A stretch of DNA of 64,000 nucleotides, taken from the NCBI GenBank assembly GCA_964410675.1, contig CAYPIB010000003.1:20055-84054 (forward strand), in the 5' to 3' direction. The translations under genes and the position numbers were made by a program. This document shows positions 1-8,565 of this stretch, piece by piece. Under the pieces are notes generated by a model that was given only the letters and a program-made list of their open reading frames with translations, had not been told where the DNA came from and did no database searches. Numbering within the stretch: position 1 is the first letter of the stretch; each line of letters opens with the position of its first letter. The DNA is from RGIG3040 sp964410675. Lineage in GTDB: Bacteria > Bacillota > Clostridia > Lachnospirales > Lachnospiraceae.

Positions 1-553
1 TCAAAAATCCGGCTGCCTCATCAGTAATTGCCCCAAGCGATATTAAGTCTCTCATTGTGAGCGGAGAATCAGGAAAACGTCTGATTGTTACAATTGGACC
101 ATTCAGTGCAACCGGCCGCATAACAACATTGACCCTTGCCCCATTGTCTAGTCTGGCATCAACAATCGGACTGCTTTCATTGACAACCCGGTTGGATTTA
201 GCAACGATCTGCTGAATGACATCCTCTAATTTTTCCATTGATTCAAATGTCTTTCCCCATAATGATATTTGACCACCCATTTCAATAAATATCTTATTCG
301 GCCCATTAATCATGATTTCTGTTATTTCATTATTTTCAATCAACTCCTGTAATACATCAAGCTTACGGATTGAAAAAAATAACTCCTGTCTTAGTTTTTC
401 CTTAACAGCAAGAGGCAGATAGCCGTACATGTTAGAGGATAAAATTTCTTCGTCTATAAGCGCTAAAATTTCATTATCAGAAGTTTCCTTGGAAAAGTTT
501 ATTTGCTCCATTAATGTTATTTTTATTTGTTTCTTAATTTCTTCATATTCCAT
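1..553 (-). CDS. CpaF/TadA-type secretion ATPase, N-terminal part (cut by window edge)
   Basis: The gene runs off the left edge, leaving about 184 residues from the start ATG at 551-553. They match the N-terminal part of CpaF-family ATPases, the hexameric motors that drive Tad/Flp pilus assembly at the cytoplasmic membrane. Recognisable CpaF blocks are ITEIMINGP (about residue 76), SPIVDARLDNGARVNVV (about 130-150) and VTIRRFPDSPLTMRDL near the cut. These form the domain before the P-loop, so the Walker motifs lie outside the window. Its start overlaps the 3' end of the TadZ-like gene by 11 bp, which indicates one operon with coupled translation. TadZ and TadV just upstream support a Tad system rather than type II secretion. 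The family is confident, but nothing can be said about catalytic residues. Confidence 0.85.
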   Translation of the reverse strand, partial: MEYEEIKKQIKITLMEQINFSKETSDNEILALIDEEILSSNMYGYLPLAVKEKLRQELFFSIRKLDVLQELIENNEITEIMINGPNKIFIEMGGQISLWGKTFESMEKLEDVIQQIVAKSNRVVNESSPIVDARLDNGARVNVVMRPVALNGPIVTIRRFPDSPLTMRDLISLGAITDEAAGFL

Positions 554-1568
554 TTTGTTCCGCCTGTCCATCAAATAAATTTGATTCACACAGTATTTTT
601 TTTACAAACTCGGCCAACTGACTGTATGGAAGCTCCTCTATTTGTACCGGCAGCTTCTTTAAGTAAGGAACCTCACATTTTTTGATTTTATTAATCAGAT
701 GTTCTTTTTTGACGAGCATCAGCATCTGCTCGTACTGCTCTATTTTTGCCATTGCAATTCCATCGGGCTTTGTAATCATGTAAATATGTCCGCATTTTTC
801 GAGGATTGTAAATAAACCTCTGATACTGTCGGATAAATCCAAAATTACAGTATCATAATCCAGATCCTCTTCTATTGCATTTAATAATGTGAGCCATTGA
901 CTGCACTCAATCTGCTCCAAATCCAGAAAGGAGACTGCCGGCGGTATAAAATCCAAACCGCCTACATTTTCTGTCATACTCTTGAATTTATAGATAAATC
1001 TTTCTCTATCGTCTTTTAAAAAGTACATTAAATCCATAAAATCATGAGCAAATACCCCTGCCATAGTTCGAAATCCTGAAAAGTTCTCAAAGTTTAAATA
1101 TAAGCATTTGCTTTTCTTGGCAAAAATCTGGCCCATCGTCAATGAAAATGACGTTTGCAAACATCTTTTTACCGGTGAATAAACTCCGATAAATTGAGTC
1201 TTGCTGTTACCCTTCTTAACAAGCGGCTGAATAATACATTTATCCTGGTTCGTATACAGCCCTAATAATGCCTTTAATATTTGGGGGGCTGACTGATACT
1301 TAAAAATAAAGTCTCGTTCTTGATTTATATAATTAACTTCTTCACTTAAAATAATAATTTGTGCGGCTGCTACTTCAGAAACGTAATCAAGCATTTCCTC
1401 ACCAAGCAGTAAAATTTCAATATGATGTGTTTCTCCATATGCCTTTAATTTTTGAATATCATCAAAGGGTATTGCAGGAAATGAGAACACACCTTTTTTA
1501 TTTAAGAAATCCGCAAGGCGGCTGACATAATTTCTTTCTAAAGCACAGACTGCTAAAATATTGTCCAT
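543..1568 (-). CDS. TadZ/CpaE-like pilus localisation ATPase with degenerate P-loop
   Basis: The 341-residue protein has an N-terminal receiver-like region (about 1-115, with ILLLGEEML as a receiver-type strand) and a C-terminal MinD/ParA-like domain. TadZ/CpaE proteins place the Tad secretion machine at a cell pole. The MinD-like domain is visible in FIGVYSPVKRCLQTSFSL (about 126-143), CLYLNFENFSGF and YDTVILDLSDSIRG, the strand after which deviant ATPases hold the Walker B aspartate. The P-loop reads KRCLQTS, where GK-T/S is expected, so the glycine and catalytic lysine are both missing. TadZ proteins are often atypical, so the protein may still fold, dimerise or bind nucleotide weakly. GGAGGGC lies 5 bp before ATG 1568. 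It overlaps TadV by 16 bp and CpaF by 11 bp. Confidence 0.75.
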   Translation of the reverse strand: MDNILAVCALERNYVSRLADFLNKKGVFSFPAIPFDDIQKLKAYGETHHIEILLLGEEMLDYVSEVAAAQIIILSEEVNYINQERDFIFKYQSAPQILKALLGLYTNQDKCIIQPLVKKGNSKTQFIGVYSPVKRCLQTSFSLTMGQIFAKKSKCLYLNFENFSGFRTMAGVFAHDFMDLMYFLKDDRERFIYKFKSMTENVGGLDFIPPAVSFLDLEQIECSQWLTLLNAIEEDLDYDTVILDLSDSIRGLFTILEKCGHIYMITKPDGIAMAKIEQYEQMLMLVKKEHLINKIKKCEVPYLKKLPVQIEELPYSQLAEFVKKILCESNLFDGQAEQNGI

Positions 1569-2080
1569 ATAAGCCCTCCAAACTTATGATTAATAATAAA
1601 ACCTAGTAAAATTGGGATTGTAAAATGAATGACCGATTTTTTATCGAAATTTTCACTATGATAAGTGTAAAACCATCGGTCCTTGATAAGATTTTCTTTT
1701 AGATAAGTATAAAGATAAGTATAGCGTTGATAAAAATTTTGATAAAAAAGCATTTTGATAAGCGAGAATACTGCGCCTATTATTAATGCAATAATAATAC
1801 ACATAAAGGCATGGGTAAATCCAATAAAAAATGTTAAAACGCCTAGAAGCTTTACGTCTCCTGCACCGATTGCCCGGACCGCAAAAAATGGGATGAGCAA
1901 AAGTATAACTAAACACATATGAAAAAAATATTGCAATGCAGCAAAGGGATTTTCCTGCCAAAGATGCAGCGCAAGGCTTATGAAAAAGCCTGCCAAAATA
2001 TAATAATTTTTAATACGGCCACAGTATAAATCCATACCGACGGCAATAATTAAAAATGGATACACAAAAAATTCTGTCAC
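1553..2080 (-). CDS. TadV/CpaA-type A24 prepilin peptidase
   Basis: This 175-residue integral membrane protein matches the short, methylase-free A24 prepilin peptidases (TadV/CpaA) that cut the leader of Flp pilins at the cytoplasmic face. Both catalytic aspartates are present: Asp17 in VGMDLYCGRIKN and Asp75 in the family signature GAGDVKLLG. About four to five hydrophobic helices are visible. At 175 residues it is slightly longer than a typical TadV, and it carries a basic/aromatic loop at about 115-150 before the last helix. The start is GTG at 2080, with AAAGGAGG 4-5 bp upstream. It is the first gene of the visible tad segment and overlaps the TadZ-like gene by 16 bp. No Flp pilin gene is seen here, so the pilin is probably left of the window or elsewhere. 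Confidence 0.85.
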   Translation of the reverse strand: MTEFFVYPFLIIAVGMDLYCGRIKNYYILAGFFISLALHLWQENPFAALQYFFHMCLVILLLIPFFAVRAIGAGDVKLLGVLTFFIGFTHAFMCIIIALIIGAVFSLIKMLFYQNFYQRYTYLYTYLKENLIKDRWFYTYHSENFDKKSVIHFTIPILLGFIINHKFGGLIWTIF

Positions 2081-2090
2081 ATTTCCTCCT

Positions 2091-2187
2091 TTATTATTTT
2101 ATTCTAAATGGAATGCTTGTCCGAAGCGGACGGTAGGATTAGATTTGATATGTGGATTATAAAGCAAAAAACAGTCACTGTCTAGAC
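2091..2187. repeat. Repeat copy A of the bofA downstream region
   Basis: This segment of about 97 bp is a diverged duplicate of 2957-3052. Both begin TTATTATTTTATT and share GCTTGTCCGAAGCGGAC, which forms the small hairpin GTCCG-AAG-CGGAC (2119-2131 here). They diverge by scattered substitutions and short indels. In both copies the block lies just beyond a bofA 3' end on the minus strand. Here that end is a remnant and the block abuts the tadV ribosome site. Confidence 0.8.
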
Positions 2188-2228
2188 TATTTTCATAATT
2201 TCTTAATCTTTGTGAAACTTTACTAATA

Positions 2229-2327
2229 GTTTATAAAAATGTTGCGGCAAATAGCAGGCAAACCCTTCCAATTCCTAGTATTGCGCTTGTCAATACAGTG
2301 GCGGATTAATACCTGCCGCAAGTAAAA
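2229..2327 (-). pseudogene. Remnant of the 3' end of a bofA-like gene
   Basis: About 99 bp on the minus strand match the last 29-30 codons of the intact bofA gene at 3066-3335. Shared stretches include TAGTATTGCGCTTGTCAA and GCGGATTAAT. Relative to the intact copy, one base is missing in the codons for Pro-Leu-Thr-Val, so the frame shifts and a TGA follows. The remainder still spells a recognisable SAILGI tail in the other frame. No upstream part of the gene is present and the sequence becomes unrelated beyond about 2327. It is therefore a decayed partial duplicate, not a second gene. Confidence 0.8.
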
Positions 2328-2352
2328 TTCCAATGTTAAAAGTTGACTTCCC

Positions 2353-2859
2353 TTATAAACCAAGATTGGCTTTTCTTGAAAAAAAGCGTTCTTTCATAAT
2401 AGTCACGATAGTTAAAATCGAAATAATCATAATCCAAACATCAGCCACAAGAGATACTGTTTCACCATAGCTGATTTCTTTTATACGTGTAACATGAATG
2501 GCTGCACACAAAAGTATATAAGCACCGTAAACAATAGCGGCCGGCAGTCTAAAATTTTTCTGTTTCAAAGATAAAACTGCAAGTGAACCCATGCTTAAAT
2601 TTGCAAATCCCAATTCCTGTATAACAACAAAATCACTCATATTCACATTCAAAAGATTTGCTGTATATGCTGGATTAAATATCTGCATAAAACCTGCTGT
2701 AACAGCTGAAATACCAATTGCCCAAAAAGTAAACCATTTGCAGAAAACCTCTAATTTATTGCAATTGATTTTTTTCTGTTTCGAGTAAAAATATTCAAAC
2801 AGAACAAATATAAGCGGCACAATTAAAATGATAGAAATTTTGTAAAGAGTATGAAACAT
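2353..2859 (-). CDS. DUF6790-like multi-span membrane protein
   Basis: A protein of about 168 residues with four or five hydrophobic helices and no soluble domain. The central motif block (GFMQIFNPAYTA, then IQELGFANLSMGSLAVLSL, then AAIVYGAYILLCAAIHV) matches what I recall of the DUF6790 family, whose function is unknown. I chose ATG 2859 because GAAAGGGG lies 5-6 bp before it; the ATG five codons earlier has no such site. The gene sits alone between two copies of a bofA-associated repeat, which suggests it arrived with the rearrangement that made the duplicate. Charged residues inside helices are few, so a transporter or enzyme role cannot be inferred. The family name is from memory and moderately sure; membrane location is firm. 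Confidence 0.65.
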   Translation of the reverse strand: MFHTLYKISIILIVPLIFVLFEYFYSKQKKINCNKLEVFCKWFTFWAIGISAVTAGFMQIFNPAYTANLLNVNMSDFVVIQELGFANLSMGSLAVLSLKQKNFRLPAAIVYGAYILLCAAIHVTRIKEISYGETVSLVADVWIMIISILTIVTIMKERFFSRKANLGL

Positions 2860-2956
2860 AATGACCCCTTTCATTAAAAGAATTTTAATAAATTATATCA
2901 AAATAAAGTTTAAAAATAAAGTACTTTTTTAATATAATTCATTTAATTTTTCAACT

Positions 2957-3052
2957 TTATTATTTTATTTTACATGAAATGCTTGTCCGAAGCGGACGAT
3001 AGGATTAAATTTTAGATGTAGATTAAAATCAAAGAATAGTCCCTGTCCAGAC
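2957..3052. repeat. Repeat copy B, downstream of the intact bofA
   Basis: This is the partner of 2091-2187, lying directly after the intact bofA stop on the minus strand. It contains the same GTCCG-AAG-CGGAC hairpin (2985-2997). No T-run follows the hairpin, so it is not an obvious intrinsic terminator. This copy joins bofA directly, whereas copy A has about 40 extra bases between repeat and remnant. Confidence 0.8.
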
Positions 3053-3065
3053 CCTTTTTAACGCA

Positions 3066-3335
3066 TTAGATAAATGCTACCGCATACAGCAGACAAACCC
3101 CCGGAATACCTAGTATTGCGCTTGTCAAAACAGTAAGCGGATTAATGCCTACCATAAGTGGCACCCCCCATGCTATAAGCAGACTATTGACTCCATAAAT
3201 TAAAAATCCGCCCGCTGCTCCTCTAGTTACAAAACGGATAATTGCAGTTAACTTATTTCTAAAAAACAGAATAATGAGTACAAGAAGACAAATGAAAATA
3301 ATTAAGCAGATACCCCATATTTCATCAAATTTCAT
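3066..3335 (-). CDS. bofA: Pro-sigma-K processing inhibitor BofA family protein
   Basis: An 89-92 residue membrane protein matching BofA. In Bacillus, BofA sits in the outer forespore membrane and holds the SpoIVFB protease inactive until engulfment is complete. Two hydrophobic helices are seen, followed by the family's conserved C-terminal block LMVGINPLTVLTSAILGIPGVCLLYA. I prefer ATG 3335, about ten bases after GGGAG, over ATG 3344, which almost touches that site. In Bacillus subtilis bofA follows yaaL (DUF2508); here a DUF2508 gene lies head-to-head 146 bp away, so the pairing survives but one gene is inverted. Many Clostridia carry BofA without a clear SpoIVFB partner, so its target here is open. 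Confidence 0.85.
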   Translation of the reverse strand: MKFDEIWGICLIIFICLLVLIILFFRNKLTAIIRFVTRGAAGGFLIYGVNSLLIAWGVPLMVGINPLTVLTSAILGIPGVCLLYAVAFI

Positions 3336-3480
3336 TCTAAACATTCTCCCTATTTAATCTATGTATTTAAATATATGAGTACAGACTCTTAATATACCAA
3401 ATAATGAATAAATTTGGAAAAGTTGACTATAATTACTAGAAAGAGAAAATCTGGAATTTCACATAATAAAGGAGGTTCAA

Positions 3481-3768
3481 ATGACTCATATTTTTTATCG
3501 ACCGGCAAAAAATAAAGAAAGAATTCAATTACTGGAGGATATAGATAAAACGAAATTTGCATTAAAATGTGCATACGATAACTTTGATAATGTTATTGAT
3601 CCCGATTTAATAGATTGTTATATTTATGAAGTTAATTCCAGCCTGAAACGCTATAAGTATTTATTAGAACAGGCAGCAAAGTTAGACATGCTGCCTGTCA
3701 ATTCCCAAAAAAAGGACAAAGTAGACGAACTATATGAAGAAGCCTCGGCTTTCACCAGTCTCATTTAA
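3481..3768 (+). CDS. DUF2508 (YaaL-like) protein
   Basis: A small soluble, largely helical protein of 95 residues. The segment LLEDIDKTKFALKCAYDNFDNVIDPDLIDCYIYEVNSSLKRYKYLL matches the DUF2508/YaaL family, whose function is unknown and which travels with recR and bofA in Firmicutes. AAAGGAGG lies 6 bp before ATG 3481. The gene runs divergently from bofA. Its last 39 bp overlap the end of fliS on the other strand, so the two transcripts are antisense to each other at their 3' ends. No terminator is visible within the overlap. Family assignment is fairly sure; no biochemical role is known to me. Confidence 0.8.
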   Translation: MTHIFYRPAKNKERIQLLEDIDKTKFALKCAYDNFDNVIDPDLIDCYIYEVNSSLKRYKYLLEQAAKLDMLPVNSQKKDKVDELYEEASAFTSLI

Positions 3769-4206
3769 GTTTTCTACTAAATCATCCTTACCATATGTAA
3801 GACCAGCGGAAATGGTCTGTGCATTTTTCATTAAGGGTTGGGAGGTATCCTGGCGGCTTACCTCCTCAAAGGCTTCTTTCAGCTCATCCATCACTCTAAG
3901 AGCATTGTCAAGATACTCTAGTTCTACGCGCGTAAAAGCTTTCGTCAATTGTTCGCTTACATAAATATAAAGCTGTAAAATTGAATTTGCCACATTATGA
4001 TTATAATCGAGTGATGACTTTAACTCCAATAGGCACTCCCTTGCTTTTCTGATGCTGTCTCTAAACTCTTTTGTATTATTGTCATTGTAATATTCTTTGG
4101 CCTCTGTTATATATTCAGAAAACATCTCATACACAAGAACTGTCATCTGTGTCCCGTTAGCCTGTGAGATTCTTAATGTAAACTCTTGCTTGCGCTTTGA
4201 ATTCAT
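3730..4206 (-). CDS. fliS: Flagellin export chaperone FliS
   Basis: This 158-residue, mostly helical protein matches FliS, the cytosolic chaperone that binds the flagellin C-terminus, prevents premature polymerisation and delivers flagellin to the type III export gate. The family blocks are TLRISQANGTQMTVLVYEMF, then the central helix with ARECLLELKSSLDYNHNVANSILQLYIYV. It is longer than the roughly 130 residues of classical FliS because of a tail after about residue 125 (TSQPLMKNAQTISAGLTYG). Similar extended forms occur in Clostridia. It follows the flagellin gene by 38 bp with no terminator between, so it is probably cotranscribed from the sigma-28 promoter at 8566-8592. Its 3' end overlaps the DUF2508 gene tail-to-tail. 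Confidence 0.8.
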   Translation of the reverse strand: MNSKRKQEFTLRISQANGTQMTVLVYEMFSEYITEAKEYYNDNNTKEFRDSIRKARECLLELKSSLDYNHNVANSILQLYIYVSEQLTKAFTRVELEYLDNALRVMDELKEAFEEVSRQDTSQPLMKNAQTISAGLTYGKDDLVENLNETGESRGFFI

Positions 4207-4244
4207 CTATCTTTACCTGCTTTCCTTATAAAATAGGACTGTTA

Positions 4245-5369
4245 TTATTGTAAAAGCTGTAAAATCTGCTGTGGCATCTGATTAGCCTGTGACAGCATGG
4301 AAGTACCTGCCTGAGTCAATACTTGCAGCTTAGTATATTCTGTCATCTCCGAAGCCATATCCACGTCTATAATACGGGAATATGCCGTTGTAACACTTTC
4401 GCTGCTCACATCGAGACTTGCACCCGTATGCTCAAATCGATTTTGATAGGCACCAAGCCTTGAGCGTACATCTGAAATATAAGAGTTAGCTTTAGTTAAC
4501 TGATCAATAGCTTCCTGTGCACCTTGCTCCGTTGACAAATCAAGCTTATCTATTCCCATATTTTTGAGGGAAACCTCCGGAATTCTAATACTGATTACCT
4601 GACCTTCATTTGCGCCGACCTGAAATCTCATCGCACCGATGCCGGAAAGATCAAGAGAAATATCTGTTCCTGATGCTGTAAAGGTACTCTGATCAATTGC
4701 AATCCTCACTTCATTTTGAGCATCCTGAATCGTTAACGTATTCCCTTCTATTTTGAATGTAGAACCGGCATTAAAACGCATAAATTCATCTCCTGCTGCC
4801 GGAACTCCAAAATTAACAGTAGTAGCATTGGTTAAATTTCCGTCTGCATCAAAAGCGGGAGTAATTGCCAGTTTATACTCACCCTGCATAACCTTATCGG
4901 AATAATATTCTATTTTGGCACCCTTGGCACTGGAATAACCCTTAAGATCACACTCACCGTTTAAAAGCTTACGGCCGTTAAAGTCTGTTGATGATGCAAC
5001 ACGTTCCATCTCTTCCTTTAACTGTCCAATTTCTTCCTGAACCATTTTCCTGTCATCATCTGTAATTGAACCGGTTGCAGCTTTTATAGAAAGCTCACTC
5101 ATTCTCTGTATCATTTCCTGCATTTCAGCCAGCGCACCCTCTGCTGTCTGAACAACCGAAATACCATTATCCGTATTTTGACTTGCTGTATCAAGACCTT
5201 TTATTTGTGCGTTCATTCGTCTTGCAATTGCCAGTCCGGAAGGATTATCCTTTGCCTGATTAATTTTATAGCCGGAAGATAACCGTTCTGTTGATGTTGA
5301 TAATCGTTTTTCATTTAAACCTAATGTTTTCTGCGCAAGCATGGCCTGTGCGTTATAATTAATTCTCAT
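4245..5369 (-). CDS. Flagellin
   Basis: The 374-residue filament protein has both conserved D0/D1 ends. The N-terminus reads MRINYNAQAMLAQ then LSTSTERLSSGYKINQAKDNPSGLAIARRM. The C-terminus contains YISDVRSRLGAYQNRFEHT and ends TSMLSQANQMPQQILQLLQ. The middle, about 150-290, is a small variable surface domain. There is no signal peptide, as expected for type III export. GGAA/AAGGA lies about ten bases before the ATG. It starts only 20 bp after the DUF6240-like gene and is followed by fliS, giving a three-gene unit. No separate sigma-28 promoter was found between it and the upstream gene, so it probably relies on the promoter at 8566-8592, although an internal promoter within the long upstream gene was not excluded. 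Confidence 0.95.
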   Translation of the reverse strand: MRINYNAQAMLAQKTLGLNEKRLSTSTERLSSGYKINQAKDNPSGLAIARRMNAQIKGLDTASQNTDNGISVVQTAEGALAEMQEMIQRMSELSIKAATGSITDDDRKMVQEEIGQLKEEMERVASSTDFNGRKLLNGECDLKGYSSAKGAKIEYYSDKVMQGEYKLAITPAFDADGNLTNATTVNFGVPAAGDEFMRFNAGSTFKIEGNTLTIQDAQNEVRIAIDQSTFTASGTDISLDLSGIGAMRFQVGANEGQVISIRIPEVSLKNMGIDKLDLSTEQGAQEAIDQLTKANSYISDVRSRLGAYQNRFEHTGASLDVSSESVTTAYSRIIDVDMASEMTEYTKLQVLTQAGTSMLSQANQMPQQILQLLQ

Positions 5370-5389
5370 ATTGCTTCGTTCCTTTCTTT

Positions 5390-8300
5390 CTACATCTGTT
5401 CTACAAAACGGATGAATGCTTTTGCTAAATGATAAAGTTGTTTCGTTGAAATACTTTGATCTGTCTCGCCTTTTTTGCCAAATCTATTAATATCTAAAGC
5501 TTTACTATACACAACCGAAATATGAATTGAATCCTCTGACTGACTTTTATCTGAATCTGAAAGCTCTTCTGTTATGAGACGATTAAGCACCGGTTCTTTT
5601 TCCTCAAAATATTGCTGGCTCTCTTTTCTTTGACAGCCAATGTAACCGGAAACCTTGCCGTCTGCCGCCTCAAAGCTGGCCGCGACCTTTCCAAGCTCTT
5701 CTGTTTCCATTGTTACTGCTACTTTACCCTTTTCGCCTTGATTATGCAAAATTTTAAGATTAATGGAAGTCAGCTCACCGTTAATTTCAACCGGTACCTC
5801 GTAATTCTCTTCTTTTGCCATATTAGAGAGATAATCAAGCTGTCTCGAGTAAACCGCCATGCTTTTTACATCAATTGCCACTGCATCTTCAGAAAATGAG
5901 CTGCTGTCCAATACATTCAATGAAGTTTCAATAAATTCAGAATATGCCTGCTTTGCGCTTTCCTCATCAATAAAGTTTTCCTTGATTGCGTTTTTCGACT
6001 CTATTATAGCTGACTCCTGTGCCTTTACACTCCGCCCAGACTGTCTGTCATTATGTTTGGCATAAGTGAAAAGCTGTTTTAATGCCGCACCTCTTTGATT
6101 TAATATAAAGTCAGCTGCCAATAAATTATTAGGGGAAACCGGCTGGTCATAATCGAGTAGATTTTCAATAATTTCTTCGCCGATTTTTTGAATCTGCCTC
6201 ATATCGTCAATCTGGTCTTTATAAAAATCCTGTTGAAACTCTTCTGCTGCCACTGATTGCACTAATGAGCTTTCAAAAAGCTCCAGTGAGCTATTCATAT
6301 TAATATCTAATCCCTGTAATTTCTCTGGTGTAAGCTTTTCATAAATACTATCAGCCTTTTTCCGATAGTAGCTGTTAATCTGCGTGTCAATTGCCGTTGA
6401 ATAAGCATTTACTTCGGAAAGAGTTCCAAAATCATTGTCAACTGTAACATCAAGACCGCCTAAATTACGAGTTCTTACCTGCTCAAGCAAATTTTTAAGC
6501 GAAATTTCTCTCTCCTCTTTTATAAGACTTCCGATTGCCTGCCCATCGCCCTTTTCGACTTGTGCAAACAGTCGGTAAATTCCTATATAGGTATCTCTCT
6601 CTTCTTTTGTAATGTCTTTATTTTTCTCAAGCTTATATAAGAACTTACTGTATTTTTCTGTCGTGTTCTCGTACTTATTTTCTCTGGACTGTAAATATTC
6701 ATATAGCTCTTCTATTTTCATATGAAGCGGGTTTACATCATCCCGAATCATATCAAGCGTTGCCGCAGGAGTAAGCTTTTCCAGCACCCGGGTAAGGGAA
6801 GCATCGGCATTTTTAACCGCTGCAATATTTTCCTCTGTAATATCCATATTATTATAAGAAAGAATACGTACCGCTCGTTTGTTATCTTCTGTATTTTCAA
6901 TTTTAAGCTCATCTAGAAGACTGTCCATATTAGCGAAGGCTTTCTTAATCGAATCACCTAAATCTCCCCTTGGCGCTGTCATCATCGCCTCGTAAGTTTC
7001 GCCCGCCTGCTCATAAATACTTTTTGATACCGCACTTTGTGTATGCACATAATTCAGTGTAAATAAATGCGTTCTAAAAGCTATTCTGCCAACAACATCT
7101 GCCGGACCATTTTTAATCGATTCGGTTCTGATGTTTACTTTTTCCAGTAAACCTTCTTTTTCGGCAATCGCTGTTTCGTCAAGTTCATTAAACAAAATCT
7201 GTTTTTGCTTCAGTTCCTGCTCCTTCAGTGCATTTACTACCTTTTCAAGCGGAGCCGTATCAATCGAAAAGCCACTCTGCAAAAGCTTCCGGTTTGCAGT
7301 CACTGTCATGGATAACCGAACTTCCTCAAGCTGTCTCTTTGCTTTAATCAGCTCCGGACTTTGCGCCTCTTCTGCGGTTAAAACCGCCTGGCTGTTTGGC
7401 AGTAAGCTTAATTCCTCTAGTGCCTTTCTAATATTACGCAATGTGAATGACTTTCCGTCGGCATATGTTTTGTCGACGGCTTCATCCGTCAAAGATTCTG
7501 TCGCATTTTTCGTATCAATTGCTCTTTGAAACAAATCAACCTGTGTCGTTAAGAGTGCATCCTTTGCTTCCTTCCCATCCGCAAGCGCAGCCGCAATAGC
7601 ATTCATTGCTTCATCAGGATCAATCGGAAAACAAATATTTTTAAGTGTATCCATTAAATTTAAATTATCAGCAGTAAGGGGAATTCCTGTTTCTACAAGC
7701 CATTTTGCCTGATTCATCGTATCTTTATAAATCATCAGACCGGCATCCTGTATAATCTTTTCTACCTGCCCTTGTATCTGGGAAAAATCAAGAGTATCTG
7801 CCTTTTTTCCATAATAGCCATTATAATCATCCTGGAAATAACCATTGCCCTGTGCCTCTATCGATCTGCCGCTGCTAAACTGTGCTTTATAAATATTGCC
7901 AATCGTTGGCTCTGCCTGATTCACAATCATGTATTTCATTGCACTTTCACTAAATTCCTTGATTTCGCCTGCTTTTTCAAATTCCTTAATCGCAGATCTG
8001 ATATTTTCTTCCGTAAAAGGAACATTGTAATCACTAAACTTTTGTGCAATCGAACGAGCATAACCGGCATTCTTTGTTATTTTTTCCAGTTTTTCTACGC
8101 TTAGGTTATCGGTATATCCTTTTATTACAATACCGGCTTCTGCAAGCTTCGCTTTAATCTGATCGACAACAGTTACAATTGATTCTACATCCATGCTGCC
8201 GGGATGAAAGCCTTCCTCCTGCATTTTTTGTAAATCTGATTTGGACATAGAATTAGACATTATGGCCATGTAATTATGCTTATTCACAATATCAGATTGT

Positions 8301-8491
8301 GACAGGCCGGCTGCAACATCATCCGCGGTCTTTCCTTGACCTGCATAAGCTTTGTTATCCTTAACATTACCAGAAATGTCTAATATAAATCCTCTCTGTA
8401 TCCGGTTCCTTCCGGTACGGGGAGCACTATATGTAATTGTACTATTGTCTACATTTTGATTGTGATTAATCCCATCCGTGTTTATCTTCAT
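5390..8491 (-). CDS. Large DUF6240-like protein of the flagellin operon
   Basis: A 1033-residue soluble, mostly helical, highly charged protein. It has no signal peptide or membrane span. It opens with MKINTDGINHNQ and a Ser/Thr/Asn-rich leader, much like flagellar secreted or hook-associated proteins. Segments resembling TEENIRSAIKEFEKAG recur (for example ITEENIAAVKNAD and PLTADNLNLMDTL), each with an x-T-x-E/D-N pattern, so it appears built from a repeated helical unit. I recall similar proteins as DUF6240 in Lachnospiraceae; function is unknown. The start is ATG 8491, with GGAGAAGG just upstream; frame open to 8623 is not needed. A sigma-28 promoter lies 75 bp upstream and flagellin starts 20 bp downstream, so a flagellar role (length control, cap, chaperone or secreted factor) is likely but unproven. 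Confidence 0.7.
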   Translation of the reverse strand: MKINTDGINHNQNVDNSTITYSAPRTGRNRIQRGFILDISGNVKDNKAYAGQGKTADDVAAGLSQSDIVNKHNYMAIMSNSMSKSDLQKMQEEGFHPGSMDVESIVTVVDQIKAKLAEAGIVIKGYTDNLSVEKLEKITKNAGYARSIAQKFSDYNVPFTEENIRSAIKEFEKAGEIKEFSESAMKYMIVNQAEPTIGNIYKAQFSSGRSIEAQGNGYFQDDYNGYYGKKADTLDFSQIQGQVEKIIQDAGLMIYKDTMNQAKWLVETGIPLTADNLNLMDTLKNICFPIDPDEAMNAIAAALADGKEAKDALLTTQVDLFQRAIDTKNATESLTDEAVDKTYADGKSFTLRNIRKALEELSLLPNSQAVLTAEEAQSPELIKAKRQLEEVRLSMTVTANRKLLQSGFSIDTAPLEKVVNALKEQELKQKQILFNELDETAIAEKEGLLEKVNIRTESIKNGPADVVGRIAFRTHLFTLNYVHTQSAVSKSIYEQAGETYEAMMTAPRGDLGDSIKKAFANMDSLLDELKIENTEDNKRAVRILSYNNMDITEENIAAVKNADASLTRVLEKLTPAATLDMIRDDVNPLHMKIEELYEYLQSRENKYENTTEKYSKFLYKLEKNKDITKEERDTYIGIYRLFAQVEKGDGQAIGSLIKEEREISLKNLLEQVRTRNLGGLDVTVDNDFGTLSEVNAYSTAIDTQINSYYRKKADSIYEKLTPEKLQGLDINMNSSLELFESSLVQSVAAEEFQQDFYKDQIDDMRQIQKIGEEIIENLLDYDQPVSPNNLLAADFILNQRGAALKQLFTYAKHNDRQSGRSVKAQESAIIESKNAIKENFIDEESAKQAYSEFIETSLNVLDSSSFSEDAVAIDVKSMAVYSRQLDYLSNMAKEENYEVPVEINGELTSINLKILHNQGEKGKVAVTMETEELGKVAASFEAADGKVSGYIGCQRKESQQYFEEKEPVLNRLITEELSDSDKSQSEDSIHISVVYSKALDINRFGKKGETDQSISTKQLYHLAKAFIRFVEQM

Positions 8492-8565
8492 AATCCTTCT
8501 CCATGTAGAGCAAATATTTTTATTTGCGTCTCTATTTTTTGAAATACTTATATCGTGTATAATAT

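Noticed and set aside
2119..2131. Intrinsic terminator at the GTCCG-AAG-CGGAC hairpin
   Set aside because: The stem is only five pairs and no T-run follows in either copy.
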